This document shows positions 1-7,394 of a stretch of 32,486 bases of DNA, piece after piece; positions within the stretch are counted from its first letter, which is position 1, and each line of letters begins with the position of its first letter. The notes under the pieces were generated by a model. That model was not told where the DNA came from, ran no database searches, and saw nothing but the letters and a program-made list of their open reading frames with translations. The translations under genes and the position numbers were made by a program. The DNA comes from DATEAV01 sp964575425 (GTDB lineage Bacteria > Chloroflexota > Anaerolineae > Anaerolineales > E44-bin32): the NCBI GenBank assembly GCA_964575425.1, contig CAZNRD010000032.1, forward strand, positions 1 through 32,486, given 5' to 3'.

Positions 1-318
1 GTGGCGCAGATCAAGACCGACATCCCCGAGTGGCAGGTCTATGAACAGTCGCCTGCTCCCGGCTCGCTGTTTGAGATCGCGCGGGACCGCTTGCGGCTCG
101 TAGTCGCGGTGCGGCAATTCACACCGACGCCCAAACCGCCACAGAGGTCAGGCGAGGCGGCACCCGACCCGTGCGGTGACATCGACTATTACGGGGTTTG
201 CATTGCCAACGTCGTCTATTGGTGCGAGGACAACCAGCTGTGGTACTCCAACTGCTCCGACTGTGGTGGAGTATGTGCCTGGTCCGACTACATCGGCTTC
301 TACTGCACCTGCTGGTAG
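1..318 (+). CDS. Cysteine-rich C-terminal domain of a probable exported protein (5' partial)
   Basis: The frame is open from base 1 and ends at a TAG at 316-318, so this is probably the tail of a longer protein. A GTG sits at base 1, but no upstream sequence is available to judge it as a start. The 105 visible residues comprise a mixed segment (1-40), a short Thr/Pro/Lys linker (41-50) and a compact domain with eight cysteines at 58, 67, 75, 85, 88, 92, 102 and 104. The even number and close spacing suggest four disulfides in an extracytoplasmic protein. The pattern C-x8-C-x7-WC followed by closely spaced Cys pairs resembles small Cys-rich modules at the C-termini of secreted proteins in myxobacteria and other environmental bacteria; that is recalled similarity, not a search result. 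It converges with the deformylase gene 47 bases downstream. The function is not recognised. Confidence 0.6.
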   Translation: MAQIKTDIPEWQVYEQSPAPGSLFEIARDRLRLVVAVRQFTPTPKPPQRSGEAAPDPCGDIDYYGVCIANVVYWCEDNQLWYSNCSDCGGVCAWSDYIGFYCTCW

Positions 319-365
319 CGAAGGAGATGCACAACCGACGGTGAAGCGCTGAGGCAGGGCTCGCC

Positions 366-917
366 TCAGTCCGCGGGAGGCACCTGGCCCGGCGGCGCCT
401 CTTCCACCCGCCAGACCTTGGTGGCGCGGTCGATGTAGAGGACGCCGTCCAGGTGGTCGATCTCGTGCTGGAAGATGCGGGCCAGCCAGTCGCTGGCCCG
501 CAGCCGGATCGGGCGGCCGTGGCGGTTCAGGCCTTGGAGGGTGACGGCGCGAAAGCGCTCCACCTCGCCGTAATACCCGGGCACCGACAGGCACGCCTCA
601 TTTGCCGTCACGGCCTCGGCAGAATGGCGCACGATCTCTGGGTTGATGACTACGTACAGCGCTGGGGGCTTTCTGGACGAAGCATTGCCCTCCGCCGTGT
701 CCTCCTGGCTATCCTCGCTCTCTTCGCGGTGCTCGACGACGATCACCCGCTGGCTGACGCCCACCTGCGGAGCCGCCAGCCCCACACCCGGCGCCGCCCG
801 CATGGTCTCGATCATGTCGTCGATCAGCTCCTGGAGCCTGGGCGTGAAGGAACGGACCCTCTGGGCCCGGGTCCGTAGGATGGGTTCTGAGGCGGTGAGG
901 ATCTCACGCACGGCCAT
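366..917 (-). CDS. def: Peptide deformylase
   Basis: This metalloenzyme removes the formyl group from the initiator methionine of nascent proteins at the ribosome exit. All three family motifs are present: GVGLAAPQ at residues 44-51, EACLS at 107-111 with metal ligand Cys109, and HEIDH at 151-155 with ligands His151 and His155 and catalytic Glu152. The second motif has EA where EG is usual. The protein is 183 residues, normal for the family, but residues about 62-84 form a hydrophilic, strongly acidic insertion between two strands of the core. The ATG start at 917 lies inside the 3' end of the upstream gene (overlap 904-917), which points to translational coupling. The only promoter seen for the pair is upstream of that gene at 2567-2575. 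Confidence 0.95.
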   Translation of the reverse strand: MAVREILTASEPILRTRAQRVRSFTPRLQELIDDMIETMRAAPGVGLAAPQVGVSQRVIVVEHREESEDSQEDTAEGNASSRKPPALYVVINPEIVRHSAEAVTANEACLSVPGYYGEVERFRAVTLQGLNRHGRPIRLRASDWLARIFQHEIDHLDGVLYIDRATKVWRVEEAPPGQVPPAD

Positions 918-2559
918 GGCTGCCCGGCTTGTCTTCCTCCATTGGATTTCGGCGGCTGACCTGTCGATGATACGCGCCGAGCCATTCTAACATCTCCTCG
1001 CGCCGTTGGTCGCGTTCCCCCTGGCGTTTGCGGTTCAGGTAGGCCTCCAGGGCGCCGACGATGTCGTGCTGCACGCTCCCCGGATCGTACACTCCCCGAA
1101 AGATAAACTGGGTCGTGCCGACGTTGGCGATGACGTCGCCGAAGTTCAGGATCAGCCCAACCAGCCCTCTGCGGTCGACCTCAGTCCCCAGGATGTTCTC
1201 CAGCGGAGCGACCCTGCGCTCCTCGCTCGCCAGCGGCTTCTTGTGGATGGCGACGATCTGATCGGCCGTGACCTGGTAGATGTCGTTGACCCAGTCGGCG
1301 TACTGATACAGCCACCACATGCCTGGCGGAAGGAGGAGCATTGCCAGGAGTAGAACTGTGCCGACCGAGGGATCGCCCAGGACGCCGGCCAGGGCGGCGC
1401 CGATCAGACCCACGACGATCAGGATCAGCAGGGATGGCGGGAGGATGGCGCGCAGCAGGACTGCCCAATGCTTGCGGTAGGTGATCACTCCCTGTTCTTC
1501 GAAGCGCAGGCGGAAGCTCCAGCGGTCGAGGCCGACGGTGCGCGGCGCGTGGTCGGGTGGAGGCGGGAGGGTGGGGACGGGGGTTTCCACCTCCCCCGCG
1601 CGCTCCAACCCCTGCTGAAGAGTCTCGCGGATGGTCTCCCGATCGGCGCGCTGGGCGCGCACCTGCGACCGCCGCCAGTGTTCCTCGATCAGAGCGGTCA
1701 TCGCTCGCGGGCTGGCGACAGCGCGGAAGACGACCTGACCGGTGTAGGTGCGGACGGCGACATCGCCGTAGTCGAAGAGCCGACCGAGGACGGAGGTGGT
1801 GACGCCGACGGAAAGCACCATGCGCAGCGGGGCTTCGTGTCGACTGTCGTACAGGCCGATGATCTTCTCCAGCCAGACCGCTCGACGATCGGTGATGACA
1901 TAGTGGTCGTTCCGCCAGTCGATCCACTGCCACAGGCCCAGTGCCAACGCGGCCAGGGCCAGCGCGCCCGCGGCCCACATGGGCAGACTCCCTGCGCCTG
2001 AGAGGGCGGCCGTCTCAAGGCCCGCCGCGGCCGATACCACGATGGCCGGCAAGGCCAACCCTCGCCAGAGCAGTATCGGATGCTTGTTCGCCAGGCCGTA
2101 GATCACTTCGCCTTCCTCCAGCCACGGCAGACGCAGACGCAGAGCCTTCTGCCGGCTGGAGACCGCCAGGCGGAAGCTCGCCAGCGCTGCGCGGTGACGG
2201 CGCAGGAAGGCCAGCAGGTCGTGCCGCGGCCAAAGGTGGACAACCACGGGCGTCAGGGCGCGGGCCGCGAAGGCGCGCGGTTGGCGCACAAGGAGTTCCA
2301 TCTCACCGAAGAAGTCGCCAGGGACGGATCGCGCTGCCCGCTCCGGCGGGGACTCGGGCCTGACGCGGCGCAGCAGCTCCACTTCTCCTTGTTCAAGCAG
2401 GTAGAGGCCGTCGGGGGTGGATCCCGGGCGCAGGATTTCCTGGCCCGCGGAAAACTCGCGCCGGATCAGGCTGTCGGCTACGCGTGACAGTTCGGCTTGG
2501 TCGATGTCACGCAGGAAGGGAATCTGGCGCAGGAGATCGATGGCGACAGCGCCTGGCAT
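904..2559 (-). CDS. Membrane protein with cyclic-nucleotide-binding domain and two bacterial PH-like domains
   Basis: The 551-residue protein has three recognisable parts. Residues 5-130 form a cNMP-binding/Crp-type beta barrel; the phosphate-binding cassette is visible as FGE at 84-86 and PRAFAARA at 93-100, including the Arg expected to contact the cyclic phosphate. Two similar units follow, each with a hydrophobic hairpin (about 164-213 and 367-418) and then a WxNDxYxVT-type sequence (215-224 and 423-431) that begins a bacterial PH/DUF304-like domain. A Pro-rich linker at 324-341 separates the units and the C-terminus is charged. There is no helix-turn-helix, so it is more likely a membrane-attached sensor or scaffold than a Crp regulator. 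It overlaps def by 14 bases. The start ATG lies directly after an extended -10 element, so the mRNA may be leaderless. No enzymatic function is evident. Confidence 0.85.
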   Translation of the reverse strand: MPGAVAIDLLRQIPFLRDIDQAELSRVADSLIRREFSAGQEILRPGSTPDGLYLLEQGEVELLRRVRPESPPERAARSVPGDFFGEMELLVRQPRAFAARALTPVVVHLWPRHDLLAFLRRHRAALASFRLAVSSRQKALRLRLPWLEEGEVIYGLANKHPILLWRGLALPAIVVSAAAGLETAALSGAGSLPMWAAGALALAALALGLWQWIDWRNDHYVITDRRAVWLEKIIGLYDSRHEAPLRMVLSVGVTTSVLGRLFDYGDVAVRTYTGQVVFRAVASPRAMTALIEEHWRRSQVRAQRADRETIRETLQQGLERAGEVETPVPTLPPPPDHAPRTVGLDRWSFRLRFEEQGVITYRKHWAVLLRAILPPSLLILIVVGLIGAALAGVLGDPSVGTVLLLAMLLLPPGMWWLYQYADWVNDIYQVTADQIVAIHKKPLASEERRVAPLENILGTEVDRRGLVGLILNFGDVIANVGTTQFIFRGVYDPGSVQHDIVGALEAYLNRKRQGERDQRREEMLEWLGAYHRQVSRRNPMEEDKPGSHGRA

Positions 2560-2566
2560 GTCAGGA

Positions 2567-2575
2567 ATTGTAGCA
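2567..2575 (-). promoter_or_regulatory. Extended -10 promoter for the cNMP/PH gene and def
   Basis: Reading the minus strand, TGCTACAAT ends seven bases before the A of the ATG at 2559. A start of transcription at the usual distance would fall on or next to that A, giving a leaderless message. No good -35 is seen, which is tolerable for a TGn-extended -10. Confidence 0.6.
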
Positions 2576-2611
2576 TGTGGAGATGCCGCCGCGGGGGCGG
2601 CCGGAGCGCCG

Positions 2612-2620
2612 TGCTATAAT
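2612..2620 (+). promoter_or_regulatory. Extended -10 promoter for ftsK
   Basis: TGCTATAAT is a perfect extended -10. It is followed by a GGAGG ribosome binding site at 2631-2635 and a GTG start at 2645, implying a leader of about 18 bases. It faces away from the divergent promoter at 2567-2575. Confidence 0.7.
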
Positions 2621-2644
2621 CGCCGCGACTGGAGGCAGCCTGCA

Positions 2645-4999
2645 GTGGCCAAGAGAAGGGAGCGTCCTGTGCCGCGGCGTCCTGCCACGCGGGGATCGCG
2701 GCGAGACAGGGGAGTCGGCTCCAACCTGCTGCGGCGCTCCCTCCGCCGGTTGTCCGAGCGAAAACCGTCGGCCCTGGCGGCTCGGTCGGGTCCCATCCTG
2801 TCGTCGGAACGGAAACAAGATCTCGTCGGCCTGATCCTGATCGCGGCTGCGCTGTTCAGTGTGGTGAGCATCCTCTCGGCCGGTCGCGGCCTGGTGAGCG
2901 CCGCGTGGCTCGACTTGTTGCGGGGCGGCTTTGGTTGGGGCAGCTTCGCTGTGCCGTTGGCTCTGCTGGCGGCGGGCCTGTGGCTGGTGCTACGAGGGCT
3001 GCGGCAGCGCCTGCCGCGCCCACAGCCTGAACAGCTGATTGGCGGCGCAGTGCTCTACGCGGTGCTGCTGATCGTGCTGCACGGGCTGCTTGGGCCGGAC
3101 GACTGGGGCGAGTCCTTCGCCCTGGCGCGCCAGGGACGCGGTGGCGGGCTGATCGGTGCAGCGCTGCTCGAGATGCTCTTGCGAGCGCTGGGTGTCGGCG
3201 GGACGGTCGTGGCTGTAGGGGCGCTCGTCTTGTGCGGCGTGATCCTGTGTGCAGGTCTTTCTTTGCCGGAGCTCCTCGAGGCGTCTTCCAGGCTTGGCCG
3301 GCGCGTGAAGGCGCGATGGATACGGCCGAGGCAGGCGCGGCCACGTCGGATATGGAGCGAGCTGCCCCATGCGCTGGAGCCGCCCGGGCCTGAGGTGGCG
3401 GCGTCGGGGGCCACAGGAGCGAGACAAGCGCGGCAAGTTGCGGCCGGAGAGGGGCGGGCTGCAAGTGTCTTGCGCGCAGCTCCGGAAGCGCCGGCGCCTG
3501 CTCCGTCGTGGCAGGTGCCCGCGGTCGAGGCGATCCTGGAGCCTGGAGCATTGGGGAAGGCAGACGATGAGTTCGATCGGCAGAGAGCAGCGATGATCGA
3601 GGAGACGCTGCTGGCGTTCGGCGCACCGGCACGCGTGGTGGAGATCAACCGCGGCCCGACCATCACGCAGTTCGGCGTGGAGCCTGACTACGTCGAAGGC
3701 CGGGCCGGACGGCGCATCAAGGTGAAGGTGAGCAAGATTTCCGCCCTGGCCGATGACCTGGCATTGGCGCTTTCGGCTCCCTCGATCCGCATCGAGGCGC
3801 CGGTGCCCGGGAAGGGCTATGTGGGCATCGAAGTGCCCAACACCGTGATCACCCTGGTGGCGCTGCGGGACGTCATGGAGTCGGAGGCGTTCGCCAGGCT
3901 GCACGGGACGCTGCGGCTCGCGCTGGGCCAGGATGTCTCGGGCCACGCGGTCGCCGCCGACTTGGCGGCCATGCCGCACCTGCTGATCGCCGGGACGACG
4001 GGCTCGGGCAAGTCGGTGTGCGTCAACGCCATCATCTCGTGCCTGCTGCTTCAGAACACGCCGGATCAACTCAAGTTCGTCATGGTCGATCCGAAGCGTG
4101 TGGAGCTGACGTATTACAACGGCATTCCTCATCTGCTGGCGCCGGTGGTCGTGGAGCTGGAGCGGGTGGTTCCGGCGCTACAGTGGGTGTCGCGCGAGAT
4201 GGACGAGCGCTACCGCCGCTTCGCCAGGGTCGGGGCACGCAACCTCGACGACTTCAACCGCCGCGCCCAGGCCGCGGGAGAGAAGACCTTGCCGGTTCTG
4301 GTTGTGGTGATCGATGAGCTGGCGGACCTGATGATGCTGGCGCCGGACGAGACCGAGCGAGTGGTCACACGCCTGGCGCAGCTGGCGCGGGCCACCGGCA
4401 TCCACCTGGTCATCGCCACGCAGCGGCCCTCGGTGGACGTTGTCACGGGCCTGATCAAGGCGAACTTCCCGGCGCGCATCGCCTTTGCCGTGGCGTCGTC
4501 GGTCGACAGCCGGGTGATCCTCGACCAGCCCGGGGCCGAGCGCCTGCTGGGCCGGGGCGACATGCTGTTTCAGTCGCCGGAGGCTCCGGCGCCGATTCGC
4601 ATGCAGGGAGCGTATGTCTCCGAGGCAGAGCTGGCGCGCCTGATCGGGCATTGGAAGCAGGCGGGGCCTGCCGTGCAGCCCGCGGCGCTGGGTTCTGTGC
4701 CGCTCGAGCCGATCCCTTCAGGCGTGCCGCTCAAGCAAGGTGCGCTGTGGGATGAAATGGAGGACGAGGGGGATAACGGCGGAAGTGACGCACTCTTCGA
4801 CGAGGCAGTCACCGTGGTGCGTCAGATGCGGCGGGCGTCGATCTCACTGCTGCAGCGCTGCCTGCGCATTGGCTACACGCGTGCCGCGCGTTTGATCGAC
4901 CAGCTCGAAGAGCGGGGCATCATTGGCGCGGCGCAGCAAGGCTCCCAGGCACGCGAGGTGCTCGACTACGGGAACCCGGCCCCAGCGGCCGAGGACTGA
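2645..4999 (+). CDS. ftsK: DNA translocase FtsK/SpoIIIE
   Basis: This is a septum-located ATP-driven DNA pump that clears chromosome ends during division. The start was set at GTG 2645, which has GGAGG nine bases upstream and follows the -10 at 2615; in-frame codons further upstream lie before the promoter. The 784-residue protein has a basic N-terminus (1-60), four or five membrane helices (about 59-80, 98-118, 131-150 and a hydrophobic stretch 168-207), a short Ala/Pro-rich linker, then the motor. Walker A is GTTGSGKS at 450-457 and Walker B ends with Asp557-Glu558. The last 70 residues form the winged-helix gamma domain that reads KOPS-type sites. The length and short linker are close to SpoIIIE-type proteins rather than the very long E. 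coli FtsK. The next gene follows after about a dozen bases. Confidence 0.96.
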   Translation: MAKRRERPVPRRPATRGSRRDRGVGSNLLRRSLRRLSERKPSALAARSGPILSSERKQDLVGLILIAAALFSVVSILSAGRGLVSAAWLDLLRGGFGWGSFAVPLALLAAGLWLVLRGLRQRLPRPQPEQLIGGAVLYAVLLIVLHGLLGPDDWGESFALARQGRGGGLIGAALLEMLLRALGVGGTVVAVGALVLCGVILCAGLSLPELLEASSRLGRRVKARWIRPRQARPRRIWSELPHALEPPGPEVAASGATGARQARQVAAGEGRAASVLRAAPEAPAPAPSWQVPAVEAILEPGALGKADDEFDRQRAAMIEETLLAFGAPARVVEINRGPTITQFGVEPDYVEGRAGRRIKVKVSKISALADDLALALSAPSIRIEAPVPGKGYVGIEVPNTVITLVALRDVMESEAFARLHGTLRLALGQDVSGHAVAADLAAMPHLLIAGTTGSGKSVCVNAIISCLLLQNTPDQLKFVMVDPKRVELTYYNGIPHLLAPVVVELERVVPALQWVSREMDERYRRFARVGARNLDDFNRRAQAAGEKTLPVLVVVIDELADLMMLAPDETERVVTRLAQLARATGIHLVIATQRPSVDVVTGLIKANFPARIAFAVASSVDSRVILDQPGAERLLGRGDMLFQSPEAPAPIRMQGAYVSEAELARLIGHWKQAGPAVQPAALGSVPLEPIPSGVPLKQGALWDEMEDEGDNGGSDALFDEAVTVVRQMRRASISLLQRCLRIGYTRAARLIDQLEERGIIGAAQQGSQAREVLDYGNPAPAAED

Positions 5000-5011
5000 G
5001 GAAGGGTTCCG

Positions 5012-6007
5012 ATTCAGTCTCGAACGGCGCTTTCCCTTCGCTGGATTGTGTTGCTTCCCTTGACCCTGGTCGCGGCCGCCTGCGCGACTGGCTCTGTGGC
5101 GACCGTCCAGCCCACACCGACGCCTCCTCGCCCGACTGCGCTTCCACCCACCGCGACGCCGGTCCTGATCGTGCTGCTGGTTGACATAGATGCGCACGAG
5201 GCAGTGGCAGCGGAGGTGCGCGCGTGGGCCGAGGCGCGCGGCTATGAGCTTGAGGCTGTGTCGTCGTCACACGAGACGGACCGACCTGTCGCGCACGCGG
5301 TGGCATGGGTCAGTGTCGGTGAGGCGCCGCCCTGGGTCGCCGATCCTGGATCGTTCATCGCGATCCCAGGTGTGGTGGTCGACCCGGTTGTGGCGGAAGC
5401 CTCGCAGACCGTGAGCGTGGTTGGCGGTCTGGGCTCGCGCTATGACCAGGCGGGTTTCATGGCGGGAGTGATCGCGGGGCTGGCGAGCCGCACCTGGGTT
5501 GTGGGCCTGGTCAACGAGACCGGGAGCGTGGACGATCGGGTGCTCGCGCAGGGGTTTGTTCAAGGTGTGCGCTACAGTTGTCCGCGCTGCCAGATCGTGC
5601 GGCAGAGCGCTGCCGAGGCCACTGCGCAGCGCCTGTCGGCGACGCTGACCGATGTTGCCTTTGTTGTCCCGGGGCCTGCCTGCGAGGATGTCTGGCAGCG
5701 GCTGGCGGCTGCGCGCGCTGGGGCGGTCTGGGTGGGAAAGGCGCCCGAGGCGGTGGGACCAGAGCGGTGGGTCGCCGGGGTTATCTTCGCCCCGGAGTCG
5801 TTGATCCCCGCTGCACTGGAGGCGCTGCTTGCGGGTGAGCCAGGAAGGGCCTGGCCGTATTCCGCCGGGTTGGGCGGGCTGCAGTGGGACGTGTATGGTG
5901 GGCGGCTGAGCCCGGGCCGCCTGCGGCTCATAGAGCAGGCATGGCAAGCGCTGGCTGAAGGCTCCCTTGACACCGGGCTGGAGCCGACCTCGGGAGAGCT
6001 GCGCTGA
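5012..6007 (+). CDS. Divergent BMP-family substrate-binding lipoprotein
   Basis: This is a likely exported lipoprotein related to BMP/Med-type periplasmic-binding proteins. The clearest part is the middle, where GSRYDQAGFMAG and VGLVNETGS followed by GFVQGV match the BMP core. The first conventional start is GTG 5048, but that would give a signal peptide with no positive charge and has no ribosome binding site. Starting at ATT 5012, five bases after AGGAAGG (5000-5006), gives a normal lipoprotein signal: two Arg, a hydrophobic run from the Trp-Ile-Val, and the lipobox VAAAC, with the lipidated Cys at residue 24 of this reading (12 from GTG). A Thr/Pro-rich linker follows. It lies 13 bases after ftsK and upstream of a second BMP gene with its own promoter. 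It is poorly conserved, so its ligand is unknown. The start is uncertain. Confidence 0.75.
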   Translation: MQSRTALSLRWIVLLPLTLVAAACATGSVATVQPTPTPPRPTALPPTATPVLIVLLVDIDAHEAVAAEVRAWAEARGYELEAVSSSHETDRPVAHAVAWVSVGEAPPWVADPGSFIAIPGVVVDPVVAEASQTVSVVGGLGSRYDQAGFMAGVIAGLASRTWVVGLVNETGSVDDRVLAQGFVQGVRYSCPRCQIVRQSAAEATAQRLSATLTDVAFVVPGPACEDVWQRLAAARAGAVWVGKAPEAVGPERWVAGVIFAPESLIPAALEALLAGEPGRAWPYSAGLGGLQWDVYGGRLSPGRLRLIEQAWQALAEGSLDTGLEPTSGELR

Positions 6008-6027
6008 AGTGGGTTTGCGGGCGCTGA

Positions 6028-6056
6028 TTGCGCCTCATCCGGAGTCGTGCTATCAT
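6028..6056 (+). promoter_or_regulatory. Promoter of the BMP transporter lipoprotein gene
   Basis: TTGCGC at 6028-6033, a 17-base spacer ending in TGC, and TATCAT at 6051-6056 form a -35/extended -10 promoter. The leader to the ATG at 6189 is about 125 bases. It contains a small hairpin (CGGCC/GGCCG near 6094-6106), but nothing recognisable as a known riboswitch. Confidence 0.55.
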
Positions 6057-6188
6057 TCGGCTGCCGCTCTTGAGAACGAAGACCTCATATCCAACGGCCA
6101 TTGGCCGGCAATGAAAGGGGTGATCAGCGACAAAACGGTGCTGGTCTCGCGCAAACCGTCGTTCGATTCTTCCATCTCGGAGGAGAAA

Positions 6189-7220
6189 ATGCAGAAGAAG
6201 CTGTACGCCGCCCTCGGCATCCTTGTCCTGTCGGCCCTGCTACTGAGCGCATGCGGCGGGGCTGCCAGAGGCGAGGAATTCCTGGCCTGCCAGGTTACGG
6301 ACACCGGCGGCATCGATGATCGGTCTTTCAATGCCACGGCGTGGAAGGGCATCACCGACGCCATGGAGCAGCTCGGCATCCAGGGCAAGTATCTCGAATC
6401 GCAGCAGATGGCCGACTATGAGAAGAACATCAACGCGTTCATCGAGCAGGAGTGCGACATCATCGTCACCGTTGGCTTCCTGCTCGGCGATGCCACGAAG
6501 GCGGCCGCTGAGGCGAACCCCACTGTGAAGTTCTCGATCGTGGACTACGCCTACGATCCGACCATCCCCAACGTGCTGGGGCAGGTGTTCAACACCGATG
6601 AGGCTGCCTTCCTGGCCGGCTATGTGGCCGCGGGCGTGACGCGAACGGGCAAGGTGGGCACCTTCGGCGGGATCCAGATCCCGCCGGTCACGGTGTTCAT
6701 GGACGGCTTCGCGCTGGGCGTGCAGTACTACAACCAGCAGCACGGCACCAACGTCGAAGTGCTCGGCTGGGATCCGGTCACCCAGACCGGTCTGTTCACC
6801 GGCAACTTCGAGAGCACGGATGACGGCCGCCGCATGGGCGAGAGCCTGCTGGACGAAGGCGCCGATATCATCATGCCGGTGGCTGGCCCCGTCGGGTTGG
6901 GGACAGCGGCTGTGGTTCGGGAACGCGGCAATGCCTACATCATCGGCGTGGACAACGACTGGGCAATCGTGAACTCCGAGTACGCGCCCATCATCCTTAC
7001 CTCGGTGCTGAAGAACATGGACGTCACTACCCTGGCGGCCATCAAGGCTGTCAAGGACGGCACCTTTGCCGGTGGTGTCACCGTTGGCACGCTGGCCAAC
7101 GGCGGCGTCGGGCTGGCTCCGTTCCATGAGCTGGATTCGATGGTCTCGGCAGATCTGAAGGCGGAGCTCGAGCAGGTGCGCGCTGCCATCGTCGCCGGAA
7201 GCATCGTGACCAAGCCGTAA
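6189..7220 (+). CDS. BMP-family ABC transporter substrate-binding lipoprotein
   Basis: This is the extracytoplasmic receptor of the importer encoded downstream; characterised relatives (PnrA, BmpA, BmpA/NupN types) bind purine and other nucleosides. The start at ATG 6189 follows GGAGGAG (6179-6185). The 343-residue protein begins with a Lys-Lys signal peptide and lipobox LSAC, with lipidated Cys22. The mature part has the BMP fold: DTGGIDDRSFN near residue 40, a VTVGF segment, FNTDEAAFLAGYVAAG near the middle, GTFGG, and late GVDNDWA, matching the family's ligand-binding hinge regions. It is followed by a perfect hairpin terminator before the ATPase gene, so binding protein and membrane parts may be made in different amounts. 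Nucleoside specificity is inferred from family membership. Confidence 0.93.
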   Translation: MQKKLYAALGILVLSALLLSACGGAARGEEFLACQVTDTGGIDDRSFNATAWKGITDAMEQLGIQGKYLESQQMADYEKNINAFIEQECDIIVTVGFLLGDATKAAAEANPTVKFSIVDYAYDPTIPNVLGQVFNTDEAAFLAGYVAAGVTRTGKVGTFGGIQIPPVTVFMDGFALGVQYYNQQHGTNVEVLGWDPVTQTGLFTGNFESTDDGRRMGESLLDEGADIIMPVAGPVGLGTAAVVRERGNAYIIGVDNDWAIVNSEYAPIILTSVLKNMDVTTLAAIKAVKDGTFAGGVTVGTLANGGVGLAPFHELDSMVSADLKAELEQVRAAIVAGSIVTKP

Positions 7221-7259
7221 GCGGGAAGATCGGCCCGTTCGAGCAAGGCGTATCTAGCG

Positions 7260-7286
7260 AAGGGGCTGGCCATCTGCCAGCCCCTT
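7260..7286 (+). terminator. Hairpin terminator after the BMP lipoprotein gene
   Basis: AAGGGGCTGGC and its exact complement GCCAGCCCCTT form an 11-bp stem around the loop CATCT, followed by GTGTTT. The T tail is weak, so it may terminate only partly, letting some transcription continue into the ABC genes. Confidence 0.7.
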
Positions 7287-7350
7287 GTGTTTGGCGGCGA
7301 GGGCTGGGTGATGGTACGGAGAGGCCCGCGATTGTGTTTCAGCGCCTGCA

Positions 7351-7359
7351 TGGTACAAT
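7351..7359 (+). promoter_or_regulatory. Extended -10 promoter for the ABC ATPase/permease genes
   Basis: TGGTACAAT is an extended -10 placed 36 bases before the ATPase ATG. A weak TTGTGT lies 16 bases upstream of the hexamer. Together with the preceding hairpin it suggests the ATPase and permease genes can be transcribed independently of the binding-protein gene. Confidence 0.5.
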
Positions 7360-7394
7360 CCCGGCACCCTACCGCCCAACCACCTGGAGTGCTC

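Noticed and set aside
6057..6188. Possible purine riboswitch in the leader of the BMP gene
   Set aside because: The conserved purine-riboswitch core sequences and three-way pairing are not present; only a 5-bp hairpin is seen.
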